From positions 1 to 64,000 of the IMG/VR virus record IMGVR_UViG_3300042484_002853: a stretch of DNA of 64,000 bases, one strand, 5' to 3'. Positions within the stretch are counted from its first letter, which is position 1. Every line of letters begins with the position of its first letter. The notes below the pieces were generated by a model, which searched no databases, was not told where the DNA came from, and saw nothing but the letters and a program-made list of their open reading frames with translations. This stretch comes from a virus. Made by a program: the position numbers and the translations under genes. Below are positions 56,211 to 64,000 of the stretch, piece by piece.

Positions 56211-56221
56211 CATTAAAATGA

Positions 56222-56258
56222 ATAAACCTTACCTAAATTAATAGATAAGGTTTTTATT
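56222..56258. terminator. terminator hairpin
   Basis: AAACCTTA ... TAAGGTTTTTA stem, between the exonuclease gene end (56276) and the divergent promoter region. Confidence 0.6.
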
Positions 56259-56275
56259 AAGATAGTTAATTAATC

Positions 56276-56998
56276 TTAAACCAAATCAACTAACCCATCC
56301 AACTTAATTGCAACTTCCATTAAAGCATTAACATCGTTCTTGTTATATTCAAGGATTCTTTCGATACCATTTGGTTCGTTGTAATACACTTTATTAACTT
56401 GTGAACCATCTATCCCTTGTTTTGGTGATTCAACTCCAAGCATTGCGGTCAATAAGTCAAAAGACATAACTTCATAAGAACCTAGTTTGAATGTCTCCAT
56501 AGTATCAAACAAAACCGCACCTAGTTCCCAAGGTTTAAGACCAACTGTGTTTATTTTTTTAGGTATATTGAAACCATTGAAAATAAACTTCTTAGCAATG
56601 TAAGGTACATCAAACGAACCAATGTTGTGTCCAAACAGAATTTTGTTTGCGAAGGTTTTATTATCAATCAAGCTTTTAAACTCTGTAATAATTTCAAGTT
56701 CATTATCTGAAGTAATAACTTTAAGCCTTTTATTCATTTCTGCATCAAAGAAACCTAAAGTGATTGCAATAATTCTACCAAATTCAGGGTAGATACTACT
56801 CTTATCAAAATATACTTTATCGTCAGCATCAACGGCATCTTTATATTCAGGTAGTTCATAGAACTTTTTAGACTTCTTCAACCAAAGTTCAGCAAGTCTT
56901 GGGTCTGTTTCATAGAAAGTATCAAAATCCTTGTAATTTGATACAGTTTCAATATCAATAAAAAGATACTGAGTTAAATTGTTTTTGAGAATACTCAT
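56276..56998 (-). CDS. DnaQ-like 3'-5' exonuclease
   Basis: 240 aa. YLFIDIET (Exo I, DxE), GHNIGSFDVPYIAKK (Exo II, H-N-x6-D) and EYNKNDVNALMEVA (Exo III, Y-x3-D) mark a DEDDy exonuclease of the PolB-associated exo2 type. It could proofread or degrade DNA or RNA. It follows the 260-aa gene by 5 nt. Confidence 0.85.
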   Translation of the reverse strand: MSILKNNLTQYLFIDIETVSNYKDFDTFYETDPRLAELWLKKSKKFYELPEYKDAVDADDKVYFDKSSIYPEFGRIIAITLGFFDAEMNKRLKVITSDNELEIITEFKSLIDNKTFANKILFGHNIGSFDVPYIAKKFIFNGFNIPKKINTVGLKPWELGAVLFDTMETFKLGSYEVMSFDLLTAMLGVESPKQGIDGSQVNKVYYNEPNGIERILEYNKNDVNALMEVAIKLDGLVDLV

Positions 56999-57003
56999 TT
57001 GTT

Positions 57004-57786
57004 TTATTGTTTATAATTGATTAATAATTCTACAACTTCTTTTGGTGATAAATCTTTTGAGATTTCTTGGCACTGTGACCATTTATTGAAATCTTCTTCT
57101 AATTCAAATAATACATTATTACAACCATTACTGTAACCATAGAATTCATTTCTTTCGGAAGAAATACCAACTCTTAAACCGTGACCGTATGCGATAGCTA
57201 TTTGACCATCACATTCATCAATTAACTTATTAGGGTTATTTTCAAATACTTGAACTAAAAAACCCTTCTCTCTTAATAGATTAGTTAGTTCTTGAGAATA
57301 TTTACAAGTATCAAATTGTTTATAAAAACCTTCTTTAGTTATTTGATATTCAATATTGATTGGTATTTCTTTTTTTGTTTTATAAAGATAAGATAAACTA
57401 AAATTTTTTCCTTTAAGATAAGTTCCTGTATCAAATTTAATAATAGTACCTTCTGGTAAACCTTTTACATTATTAACTAATCTAATAGCTGATTTAAGGG
57501 TTATATTACGTTTATATCTTGTCCATTTCAAATAACATGATTTATAAAAATTATAACGATACCCTTCTTCAAATCTTTTATCAGTATAATAACACGGCTT
57601 ACCTTCAGATAATAATTTTGTTTGCTCTTCAACATTATAAACAAAATTGTATGTTTTATTATAATGTAAATCAGTATTGGTTATTTCAATAGATTCAAAA
57701 TATTTATTTGTTCTATAACCTTTTGGTGAACAGTGACCTTGTAATCTACCATACCTTAATAATATAAATTCTTTTTCTTGTAACAT
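57004..57786 (-). CDS. hypothetical protein
   Basis: 260 aa, Tyr- and Lys-rich, with SYLYKTKKEIPINIEYQITK and CDGQIAIAYGHGLRVGISSE. No family recognised. First of a two-gene operon with the exonuclease. Confidence 0.55.
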   Translation of the reverse strand: MLQEKEFILLRYGRLQGHCSPKGYRTNKYFESIEITNTDLHYNKTYNFVYNVEEQTKLLSEGKPCYYTDKRFEEGYRYNFYKSCYLKWTRYKRNITLKSAIRLVNNVKGLPEGTIIKFDTGTYLKGKNFSLSYLYKTKKEIPINIEYQITKEGFYKQFDTCKYSQELTNLLREKGFLVQVFENNPNKLIDECDGQIAIAYGHGLRVGISSERNEFYGYSNGCNNVLFELEEDFNKWSQCQEISKDLSPKEVVELLINYKQ

Positions 57787-57818
57787 AGTTAGTTGGTTTT
57801 AATATATTTAATAACTTG

Positions 57819-57842
57819 AACGTAAAATTAGTTAAAAGGTTT
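57819..57842 (-). promoter_or_regulatory. middle-type promoter (divergent copy)
   Basis: Minus-strand AAACCTTTTAACTAATTTTA then CGTTC, before the 260-aa gene. Confidence 0.5.
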
Positions 57843-57858
57843 AAATAAACCTAAATAT

Positions 57859-58566
57859 TTAGTTATTTTTTAACAAAGGTTCAAAACCACCTTGATAAGT
57901 TCCAGGTATTGGTATAAGATTGTGGTCACTTACCTTATCAATATAAGGTATATTTTTTACTATATTATTGTAAAAAGATTTCTTATGTTTATCAGAAACC
58001 AAATCTGGTTTAATCAACAAATGAAAACCGCCTCTTGTTTCCAACCAACTAACTGCTTCTTTGTTTACATATTCAAGAACTTTATTTTCAATATCAAGTT
58101 CTTTAAATAATTCTTTATCAATATCTATGTCAAAGTCTAAAACAAACGTATAACTCTTTGCTTTTTGTACGCAAGAAATGGCTTCTTGGTGAAGATTAAA
58201 TCTATTGTCATTAGCGATTAATAAATCAAGACCTTTCTTTAACATCAACTGTAAAGCTTTCTTGTTACAACGTGGGTTTACTGTTATATAACAAGCAATT
58301 GCGTGAGTCGGTATTGGACTATCATCTTGTTTGTAGCTATCCAAAGGTATTTCCAATTGTTTTAATTTTTCAATTAAACGTTCTTTGGTTGTTGTAAATC
58401 TTTTTAGTTGTCCTTTATCAGACTTAATATGTTTTAATTCCGGACAATATTTCTTTCTTGATAGTAAACAAACATAAAATGTTTCATTTGGTTTTAAATC
58501 AGGTAACCAATCAATAAATTGTTGTAACCTATCTTCGTTAGCTATTATTTGGTAATTTTCTTGCAT
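57859..58566 (-). CDS. possible archaeo-eukaryotic primase-like protein
   Basis: 235 aa. SYTFVLDFDIDID followed about 40 residues later by ETRGGFHLLIKPD resembles the AEP catalytic pattern D-x-D then G-x-H. The rest is unassigned. It might synthesise primers or act in repair. Neighbouring genes are unknown. The call rests on these two motifs alone. Confidence 0.5.
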   Translation of the reverse strand: MQENYQIIANEDRLQQFIDWLPDLKPNETFYVCLLSRKKYCPELKHIKSDKGQLKRFTTTKERLIEKLKQLEIPLDSYKQDDSPIPTHAIACYITVNPRCNKKALQLMLKKGLDLLIANDNRFNLHQEAISCVQKAKSYTFVLDFDIDIDKELFKELDIENKVLEYVNKEAVSWLETRGGFHLLIKPDLVSDKHKKSFYNNIVKNIPYIDKVSDHNLIPIPGTYQGGFEPLLKNN

Positions 58567-58697
58567 ATTTTCAATAAACGTTTAAACCAAGATAATTTTT
58601 CCTCTTTAGGTTCAGTTCTTATTTCAAAACAAGTACCACCATCTTCTTCCCAATAAATTATGTCTCTATGGAAATTTTTGTTAATTCGGTTATTCAT
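58545..58697 (-). CDS. small hypothetical protein
   Basis: 50 aa, MNNRINKNFHRDIIYWEEDG start, basic C-terminus (WFKRLLKICKKITK) that could be amphipathic. It overlaps the start of the primase-like gene by 22 nt. Confidence 0.5.
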   Translation of the reverse strand: MNNRINKNFHRDIIYWEEDGGTCFEIRTEPKEEKLSWFKRLLKICKKITK

Positions 58698-58698
58698 A

Positions 58699-59136
58699 TT
58701 ACTTTTCAAAATTAATTAGATTAAACATTAGTTTTTGTCTTCTAACAGCTACTTTATCATCTTTAATTGGTTTAAAATAACTGAAAGGGTTCGTTTTAAC
58801 ATATTCATATTTTTCTAACTCAGATAAATTATTAAACGAATTTTCAAGTTCTTTAATTAAGAAATCAATCAAACCTGGATATGTTGTTAATTTCTTAAGT
58901 ACATAATTATTAGTTGAAACCTTATATTTAACTTTATCAGCTTCAGCTAATCTTTCTTTCAAAGTCCTTATGTTATAAACAAATTCAGTTGCTATAATAC
59001 CTAATTCAAACGCTTCTACTTTAGATAAATCATTTAAATTTAAATATTTAGGGAAGAATTGTTGACTTATTGTTATGTCACTATCTGATAAATCAACTAA
59101 TTTTAATAGTTCTGGATACTTTTCTGTGTTTTTCAT
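58699..59136 (-). CDS. hypothetical protein
   Basis: 145 aa, helical (LSKVEAFELGIIATEFVYNI, then RTLKERLAEADKVKY). Not recognised. Stop and start overlap by 4 nt with the 67-aa gene upstream. Confidence 0.55.
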   Translation of the reverse strand: MKNTEKYPELLKLVDLSDSDITISQQFFPKYLNLNDLSKVEAFELGIIATEFVYNIRTLKERLAEADKVKYKVSTNNYVLKKLTTYPGLIDFLIKELENSFNNLSELEKYEYVKTNPFSYFKPIKDDKVAVRRQKLMFNLINFEK

Positions 59137-59336
59137 ATTTCTTTATTATTCAAATAACCTTCAATATCTTCATTCCAATCATTACCTGCGTTATAAGCAT
59201 CTCTTATGATTGGTTCTAACGGTTTTGATTCTATACGTAAAGTACAAGCTAAATCGTCATTATCTGAATTATTTAATTCTTCTATTAAACGATTAAATAA
59301 CCATGAATCAATTACTACACATTCTTTAATTTTCAT
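59133..59336 (-). CDS. small acidic protein
   Basis: 67 aa, acidic, ends DWNEDIEGYLNNKEI. Not recognised. Confidence 0.5.
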   Translation of the reverse strand: MKIKECVVIDSWLFNRLIEELNNSDNDDLACTLRIESKPLEPIIRDAYNAGNDWNEDIEGYLNNKEI

Positions 59337-59342
59337 AGTTTA

Positions 59343-59495
59343 CTATTTTATAGAATCAAATAATTTATTAACAACTTTCTGAGTTGTGTCAACAGCCGTT
59401 TTATATTCTTTTGAATCTTTGTTCACTTTTACTTCTATCTTTAAGTACATGCATACAATGATAATACCTAAAACAATAATTAATATAGTTCTCAT
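59343..59495 (-). CDS. small membrane-anchored protein
   Basis: 50 aa, MRTILIIVLGIIIVCMYLKI start is one hydrophobic helix, followed by a Lys-rich soluble tail. First gene of its operon after the promoter at 59528. Confidence 0.55.
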   Translation of the reverse strand: MRTILIIVLGIIIVCMYLKIEVKVNKDSKEYKTAVDTTQKVVNKLFDSIK

Positions 59496-59527
59496 TTTAC
59501 TTAGTGGTTTTGGTTTATACACTCTTT

Positions 59528-59552
59528 AACGCAAACAAAACATAAAGGTTGC
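59528..59552 (-). promoter_or_regulatory. middle-type promoter
   Basis: Minus-strand GCAACCTTTATGTTTTGTTT then GCGTTA. Confidence 0.55.
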
Positions 59553-59558
59553 GTTTTT

Positions 59559-59819
59559 TTACAATAATATTTCTAATTTATTTAAATCTTCTAAAGTAAA
59601 GTTATCCAACTTACCTGTTACTATTTCAATGATGTTTACTTTCCAATTATAAATGTTTGGTTCTTTAACATCATCTTTGAAATAATATCTTATTTGGTTT
59701 ACTAGGTTATTAATAGAATCTGTATCAGTTTCAACTGAAAGAACATCTGTTTTGGTAAATTGTTTGATAGTTCTATCTTTCCAAACTTCGTAAGTTACAA
59801 ATACTTTAATATCTACCAT
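59559..59819 (-). CDS. hypothetical protein
   Basis: 86 aa, mixed alpha/beta (MVDIKVFVTYEVWKDRTIKQ). Not recognised. Overlaps the 65-aa gene upstream by 7 nt. Confidence 0.5.
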   Translation of the reverse strand: MVDIKVFVTYEVWKDRTIKQFTKTDVLSVETDTDSINNLVNQIRYYFKDDVKEPNIYNWKVNIIEIVTGKLDNFTLEDLNKLEILL

Positions 59820-60010
59820 GTGTTGTAATCAGTTATGTCCTTAATTTCATCCGAAGCCGAACTTTTCACTTCAACAACATTTCCTATTGCTGTTGGCGTG
59901 AACATAATTGTAAAAGAAATAGGTTTACCTTTCTTTTTATATTTCTTTAAAGCCTTAGCTTTAAATTCTGCTAAGGCTTCTTGCTCTTTTGGTGATAAAC
60001 TGAAGGTCAT
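59813..60010 (-). CDS. hypothetical protein
   Basis: 65 aa, helical basic start (KEQEALAEFKAKALKKYKKK) then beta strands. Not recognised. Overlaps both neighbours by a few nt. Confidence 0.5.
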   Translation of the reverse strand: MTFSLSPKEQEALAEFKAKALKKYKKKGKPISFTIMFTPTAIGNVVEVKSSASDEIKDITDYNTW

Positions 60011-60507
60011 AGATAATTTATCTCAATAGTTTCAAATTTATTAATAAATTTCTTTGGTACAACAAAATAATCAAGATTACAACCTAAATCACTTAGATAA
60101 TTTATTTTATTATCAATGTTTAATCTTTTAAATTCATCTACAGTTTTATCATTACATGATAATTGTTGTCTTAGTTCTGATTCAAAATTTTTAATAATTT
60201 CGTATTTATCTGGAAAGGCATTACAGTAAGTTTCAGATTGAAGTTTATCCAAACCTTTTTTAAATTTATCTAATTCTTGTTCAAACAAATCTGTATTATT
60301 TGTTGAGTTGGTCCAGAATTTCTCGTAGAAATAAACTAAAGCTTCATTAATAACTGACATTTCAACTCCACTATTAACTTTAAATTCAAATTTATATAAA
60401 GCATCATAATTAGTTCCATTATAAAATCCCGGTTCACCTTCTGCTTTATCATCTTTATTAGTTGTTGTTATAAAAACAACATACTCAATCGGTTTTCTTT
60501 TTTTCAT
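60007..60507 (-). CDS. hypothetical protein
   Basis: 166 aa. KRKPIEYVVFITTTNKDDKAEGEPGFY start, helical middle with cysteines, ends FETIEINYL. Not recognised. First gene behind the promoter at 60546. Confidence 0.55.
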   Translation of the reverse strand: MKKRKPIEYVVFITTTNKDDKAEGEPGFYNGTNYDALYKFEFKVNSGVEMSVINEALVYFYEKFWTNSTNNTDLFEQELDKFKKGLDKLQSETYCNAFPDKYEIIKNFESELRQQLSCNDKTVDEFKRLNIDNKINYLSDLGCNLDYFVVPKKFINKFETIEINYL

Positions 60508-60545
60508 TTTACTTATTATTTTAAATTGTTAAACATAGATACTAC

Positions 60546-60570
60546 AACGCAAACCTAAACAAAAGGTTTC
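60546..60570 (-). promoter_or_regulatory. middle-type promoter
   Basis: Minus-strand GAAACCTTTTGTTTAGGTTT then GCGTT, 39 nt before the 166-aa gene. Confidence 0.65.
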
Positions 60571-60582
60571 ATTAAAACAAAA

Positions 60583-60618
60583 AAATAACGTTAAATATTT
60601 TAAAATCTAACGTTATTT
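60583..60618. terminator. terminator hairpin
   Basis: AAATAACGTTA (60583-60593) pairs with TAACGTTATTT (60608-60618); A- and T-runs outside. Ends the reverse gene at 60628. Confidence 0.7.
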
Positions 60619-60627
60619 TTACAATTA

Positions 60628-60876
60628 TTACTTCTTTGCAGGTTTATAATTTCTTTTAAGATATTTCTTATAGTCCTTAACCAGAATAGAATCTTTTAGT
60701 TGGTGATTGTTTCGACTGTTAAACAAAACAGTTCCCTTTGGAGTTAAAGCTGTGATTTTGTAAACTTTATCACGTTCAGAAAATTGGACATCTGATACCA
60801 CACCAATAACAACCTTTGGACCACAAGTTGATAAAGTTAGTAATAAAAATAATGAAAATATTAATTGTTTAAGCAT
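60628..60876 (-). CDS. small lipoprotein-like protein
   Basis: 82 aa. MLKQLIFSLFLLLTLSTCGP is a signal with lipobox LSTC; the mature part is basic and beta-like (VVSDVQFSERDKVYKITALT). Late-type promoter upstream. It may act at lysis or as an envelope protein (a spanin-like role is possible but not shown). Confidence 0.65.
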   Translation of the reverse strand: MLKQLIFSLFLLLTLSTCGPKVVIGVVSDVQFSERDKVYKITALTPKGTVLFNSRNNHQLKDSILVKDYKKYLKRNYKPAKK

Positions 60877-60885
60877 GATATAATA

Positions 60886-60901
60886 ATTTATTATAAATAG
60901 T
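60886..60901 (-). promoter_or_regulatory. late-type promoter element
   Basis: Minus-strand ACTATTTATAATAAAT, 9 nt before the lipoprotein-like gene, overlapping the stop of the upstream gene. Confidence 0.6.
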
Positions 60902-61328
60902 CTGGTTTTTGATTAATAATAACTAAACCAAGTTTAGGATGATATTGGATAGCAACATTATATTCAGTACATAAAGCGTAATGTTTTTGAAGAAACTCAA
61001 CATGTCTTGGATTGGTTGTGTTATTTGTTAGTTCAATTCTTTGCCCTTCTAAGGATGCAGATTCTAAACCAACTTGAATACCTGTTTTAATACCTTGTTC
61101 CCAAGTATCACGTAATTCTCTTTGATGTTCGTGGTCTACAGAATTTAACCAACCAGGTTTTTCAGTAAATGACTTATCATCAAAGAAATTCTGAAAATAA
61201 ATTTGGTCAACTCGTAAATTACCAGAATCTGTTATTTGTATTTCTTGAACAGGTAATCTATATAAACCAAAACTTAATTTGTTTAGTATGATTTTAAAAA
61301 CATCAGTTAAATCGTATTGTATTATCAT
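60891..61328 (-). CDS. hypothetical protein
   Basis: 145 aa, hydrophilic, with SVDHEHQRELRDTWEQGIKTG. Not recognised. Last gene of the long reverse operon that starts at 63463. Confidence 0.55.
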   Translation of the reverse strand: MIIQYDLTDVFKIILNKLSFGLYRLPVQEIQITDSGNLRVDQIYFQNFFDDKSFTEKPGWLNSVDHEHQRELRDTWEQGIKTGIQVGLESASLEGQRIELTNNTTNPRHVEFLQKHYALCTEYNVAIQYHPKLGLVIINQKPDYL

Positions 61329-61331
61329 AAC

Positions 61332-61943
61332 TTAATCTAAACTTACCAAATATTTTTCAATTGTTTCAAACATACAAGGCATCAATTGTTGGTATTGATT
61401 CAACAACACATAATCCTTGTCATCGTAAACATTATCCAAAGATAATATATTTTTAATTAAATCCAATCTATTAATATAATAAAAATAATTTTTATCAAAC
61501 CCATAGATGGTTTTACTATCGTTCATTAAACAAAAGACACTTCTTTTGTTGTTGTAAACTTTAATAACATCTTCCACAATAAATTCATTTGATGAATCAA
61601 ACAAATAATGAAATGGTTTATAAACAAATCTTTCTTTATTATAGAAATAATATTTAGGTGAATTTAAACAAAACATATCAACAACATCATGAAACGTTGA
61701 TAATCTTTCTTGTTTTGAATATGTCCACCATGTGTTACTATCTACTTGGTTATTAAATATTTGTTCACCTTCTAATTTAAGGATGTCATGCATAATAATA
61801 TCAGTGTAACCAATGTATAAAGTTGGTATATTAATATCTATATTATTAATATTTGAGTAGTCAACAATATTAATATATTCTGGAATGACTTTATTAAGCA
61901 ACAAATCATTTTTGTTGTTGGTTACTATGTTTGATATGTACAT
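61332..61943 (-). CDS. hypothetical protein
   Basis: 203 aa, rich in Tyr, Asn and Asp (FVYKPFHYLFDSSNEFIVED). Not recognised. 3 nt from each neighbour. Confidence 0.55.
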   Translation of the reverse strand: MYISNIVTNNKNDLLLNKVIPEYINIVDYSNINNIDINIPTLYIGYTDIIMHDILKLEGEQIFNNQVDSNTWWTYSKQERLSTFHDVVDMFCLNSPKYYFYNKERFVYKPFHYLFDSSNEFIVEDVIKVYNNKRSVFCLMNDSKTIYGFDKNYFYYINRLDLIKNILSLDNVYDDKDYVLLNQYQQLMPCMFETIEKYLVSLD

Positions 61944-61945
61944 TA

Positions 61946-62314
61946 CTATTCTTTAGTTAAATCAATATTAAAACAAATTGTTTTATCAAACATTGCTTCT
62001 AGTATCTTTTCATAATCAGTGTTCATTATTAGATAATTAACGTTATCATCTAATATTTCTGATTGGATTGTGATAGACCCATCACTTCTTAGGCGTTTAC
62101 TTTCTATGGACGGTCTTGGTCCAATAATAGTTGGTGGTCTGTCATGAGTACATAATCCAAAAGTTATCCTTTTATCATCTTTAAGGTAAACATAACACAT
62201 ATTACTCATACTTGATATTTCATATTCATTATCATCTACAGATAATAATTCTTGTTTATGTTCTTTATATTTTTTATACCCTTTACTTAAAAGGAATAAT
62301 TCAAATTTACTCAT
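61946..62314 (-). CDS. hypothetical protein
   Basis: 122 aa, beta-rich (EYEISSMSNMCYVYLKDDKR, then FGLCTHDRPPTIIGPRPSI). Not recognised. Confidence 0.55.
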   Translation of the reverse strand: MSKFELFLLSKGYKKYKEHKQELLSVDDNEYEISSMSNMCYVYLKDDKRITFGLCTHDRPPTIIGPRPSIESKRLRSDGSITIQSEILDDNVNYLIMNTDYEKILEAMFDKTICFNIDLTKE

Positions 62315-62316
62315 AA

Positions 62317-62601
62317 TTATTCAAGTTCTTTTAGAACAAATTTACAAAATTCTTTGAGTTCTGCAATGTTTTGTTTATTTTTTTCTTTTAATCTTTTATT
62401 ATCTTTAAGTAGATAAGGTGGGATTAAATTAATCATGATTCTAGTATCATGTTCATTTTCAGGTTTTATACCGTAATCAGTAATTTCAATATAACTACTA
62501 GATTTCTTTTTACTTAGAATATGTTTACAAAATCTAAATTTGTAATCACCCAAGACAAAAGTGGCACTAAACATGTTAGGAAGATGATTTTCTGTCCACA
62601 T
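62317..62601 (-). CDS. hypothetical protein
   Basis: 94 aa, beta strands then a helix (KEKNKQNIAELKEFCKFVLK). Not recognised. Confidence 0.5.
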   Translation of the reverse strand: MWTENHLPNMFSATFVLGDYKFRFCKHILSKKKSSSYIEITDYGIKPENEHDTRIMINLIPPYLLKDNKRLKEKNKQNIAELKEFCKFVLKELE

Positions 62602-62604
62602 AAC

Positions 62605-63036
62605 TCAAATATTTTTAGAAATATAACATAATTCTGTTTCGCCTATCATTTGTTTACTATAATCATCAGGTAAACCAAATTCTAAAAACCAATCAATTCT
62701 TTTACTAATACCTTGTGGTGTTGGGTCGGTTTTTTTATTATTAAAGGAAGCCCAGTAATGGTCGAACAGCCAACAATATACCTCCTTATCTTTGACATAT
62801 TTTAAACCAGTGAAATTCTCAATCCAAATGATAAATATAATATCATAAATTATACCTTTTTCTTCATTTTTTAGTTCTATTTTATTTTTTTGAATAAAAT
62901 CTCTAAAATAACTATAATCATTATCAAATCCTAAATACATTACTTTTGTTAAATCAAAATTATTATCATCTAATTGATTAAAATATTTTGATAACATTTT
63001 TAAATTTTCAATGTTATGTGACATAATATTAAACAT
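62605..63036 (-). CDS. hypothetical protein
   Basis: 143 aa, several aromatic residues (FIIWIENFTGLKYVKDKEVY, then WLFDHYWASFNN). Not recognised. Overlaps the upstream gene by 8 nt. Confidence 0.55.
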   Translation of the reverse strand: MFNIMSHNIENLKMLSKYFNQLDDNNFDLTKVMYLGFDNDYSYFRDFIQKNKIELKNEEKGIIYDIIFIIWIENFTGLKYVKDKEVYCWLFDHYWASFNNKKTDPTPQGISKRIDWFLEFGLPDDYSKQMIGETELCYISKNI

Positions 63037-63463
63037 CTTTAGGTTTTAAATAAGTATCATTATACATGTCAAGCCACATTCTAACTGTATCAGTAGCAAT
63101 AGCGTAATCAAGTGCTGATTCTAGTACATTAACTTTACTTCTAAGATATTCTTCCAAGGTTGGTTTTTCTTCAATAATATTTCGGATTAACCTAAGTTGT
63201 TGTAAAGATAGTGATGAATCCCTATAACTTGACATTTTAATAGAAATCATTTTTTCAATTTCATTTCGTTCCAACCTTTCAAAAACAGTTTTCTTATCAG
63301 CTAAAGTTTTAGCTGAACCTGAAATACTATTTTCCCTTAAGGTTTCAATAACAAAGTTATTTCTTAATCCTTCAACTTCAAAATACTTCTTACCTACTTT
63401 TGAAACTATATATTTCTTACCAGAGTAATCATATAGTTCAGTACCTTTTTCTAGTTTTAACAT
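63029..63463 (-). CDS. hypothetical protein
   Basis: 144 aa from MLKLEKGTELYDYSGKKYIV. A longer in-frame start at 63541 would include the promoter at 63493, so the later ATG is chosen. Contains TLRENSISGSAKTLADKKTV and a helical C-terminus. Not recognised. First gene of the reverse operon. Confidence 0.6.
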   Translation of the reverse strand: MLKLEKGTELYDYSGKKYIVSKVGKKYFEVEGLRNNFVIETLRENSISGSAKTLADKKTVFERLERNEIEKMISIKMSSYRDSSLSLQQLRLIRNIIEEKPTLEEYLRSKVNVLESALDYAIATDTVRMWLDMYNDTYLKPKDV

Positions 63464-63492
63464 GATATTAGTTATTTTATCTTTAACATTCA

Positions 63493-63517
63493 AACGCAAA
63501 CAAAATAAAAAAGTTTC
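63493..63517 (-). promoter_or_regulatory. middle-type promoter nested in a terminator hairpin
   Basis: Minus-strand GAAACTTTTTTATTTTGTTT then GCGTTTG. Its AAACTTTTTT box lies in the stem of the hairpin at 63507. Confidence 0.5.
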
Positions 63518-63560
63518 GTTATTCAATAAATAATTTATCAAAATAACGAAACTTTTTTAA
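63507..63560. terminator. strong terminator hairpin
   Basis: AAAAAAGTTTCGTTATT pairs with AATAACGAAACTTTTTT (17 bp perfect) around an AT loop. Ends the reverse gene at 63576. Confidence 0.75.
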
Positions 63561-63575
63561 AATTTAAAAACTGAT

Positions 63576-64000
63576 TTAGTTAATCATGTTTTTACCAATT
63601 GATGATTTATAAACACCAACAACTTGGTTTTTTCTTTCAGCTAAATCAGGGTCTCTAAGGAATTTAATAAACCCTAGTTTTTTAATTTCAGCAGGTGTTA
63701 AACCTTTCATTAATTTCATTGTAACTTCATCAATAAAACCAACCAACACATCAGCGTCAATGTATTTCAACATGAATTTTTTAAGATTATCATATTGATT
63801 AGGTTTAAGGTTATTTAAATCATAATGATTTATTGTGGTACCTTTAAAGTGTTCTAAGATTTGAAATCTTTCAGTACTTGCCATATTTTGAATGATTGAT
63901 TCATATCTAGGGAACTCATTCAATACATTATCAGGTGTAACCGTTTTCATATTCTCAAGGAATGTTAAGAACGCACTTTTTTCTGATTGACCTACATAAC
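63576..64000 (-). CDS. hypothetical protein (5' end outside window)
   Basis: The frame stays open upstream of the ATG at 63950 to the window edge (YVGQSEKSAFLTFLENMK), so the gene probably starts beyond 64000. The visible part is helical: PRYESIIQNMASTERFQILE, then FIDEVTMKLMKGLTPAEIKK. Not recognised. Confidence 0.55.
   Translation of the reverse strand, partial: YVGQSEKSAFLTFLENMKTVTPDNVLNEFPRYESIIQNMASTERFQILEHFKGTTINHYDLNNLKPNQYDNLKKFMLKYIDADVLVGFIDEVTMKLMKGLTPAEIKKLGFIKFLRDPDLAERKNQVVGVYKSSIGKNMIN

Noticed and set aside
63464-63541. Longer N-terminus for the reverse gene at 63029-63463
   Set aside because: The extra 26 codons would include a middle-type promoter and part of a terminator stem; the ATG at 63463 fits better.

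Overview
The window looks like part of the genome of a large, very AT-rich tailed phage with a T4-type contractile tail, infecting a member of the Bacteroidota. The phage assignment rests on a gp25-like baseplate wedge protein, a gp20-like portal, a gp19-like tail tube protein, a RuvC-fold resolvase and a phage-type class Ia ribonucleotide reductase set. The host assignment rests on at least eight promoters of the Bacteroidota type (TTG or TTTG, a 19-20 nt gap, then TAnnTTTG) and on the absence of obvious Shine-Dalgarno sequences.

Layout: 1-2946 holds a VWA-like protein, micro-ORF array A and reverse-strand genes. 3018-4619 is array B. 4942-9367 is the nucleotide block (nrdA with a mini-intein, nrdB, thioredoxin). 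9371-10899 is array C with DHFR inside it. 10968-12941 is a large acidic late protein. 13038-17077 holds arrays D, E and F with a transglycosylase-like gene and a TnpB gene that appears to split an array unit. 17147-27494 is a structural block: a kinase-like/nucleotidyltransferase fusion, gp25, a portal with a large HNH intein, and a 982-aa late protein with an OmpA-like segment. 27534-31731 holds a secreted protein and a leucine-rich-repeat protein. 31870-34183 is array G with an amidase. 34296-40711 is a second structural block with the tail tube and an EDxHD-type homing endonuclease. 40787-43657 is array H, with 21 units. 43728-46431 is a run of small genes. 46460-47771 holds GNAT, RuvC and a small protein. 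47862-51775 holds arrays I and J with a DUF262 gene. 51833-54666 holds small genes including a glycine-cleavage H-protein homologue. 54673-55218 is array K. 55263-64000 is reverse-strand operons with a DnaQ-like exonuclease and a possible primase-like protein.

The main discovery candidate is a set of about 91 tiny ORFs (35-62 codons), all on the plus strand, in eleven tandem arrays (A-K) totalling roughly 12.5 kb. Nearly every unit starts MKL(K/N/x)I and ends N-x-(L/I)-x-I-(Y/F)-x-R. Consecutive units are joined by an ATGA stop-start overlap inside a conserved nucleotide junction resembling AAAAGATGAAACTTAAAATA. Ordinary genes (DHFR, amidase, DUF262 and a 153-aa protein) sit in the same chain as if they were cassettes. 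Several arrays start at host-type promoters placed back to back with phage late promoters, and several end at bidirectional terminators shared with convergent late genes.

Three promoter classes can be read from the sequence: host-type early promoters before arrays and nrd genes; a middle-type motif (GAAACCTTTT, a short gap, TAnnTTTRCGTT) before accessory operons; and a late motif (ACTATTTA followed by an A/T-rich tail such as TAATAAAT) 10-40 nt before structural genes. Assigning times to these classes is inference from the genes they precede.
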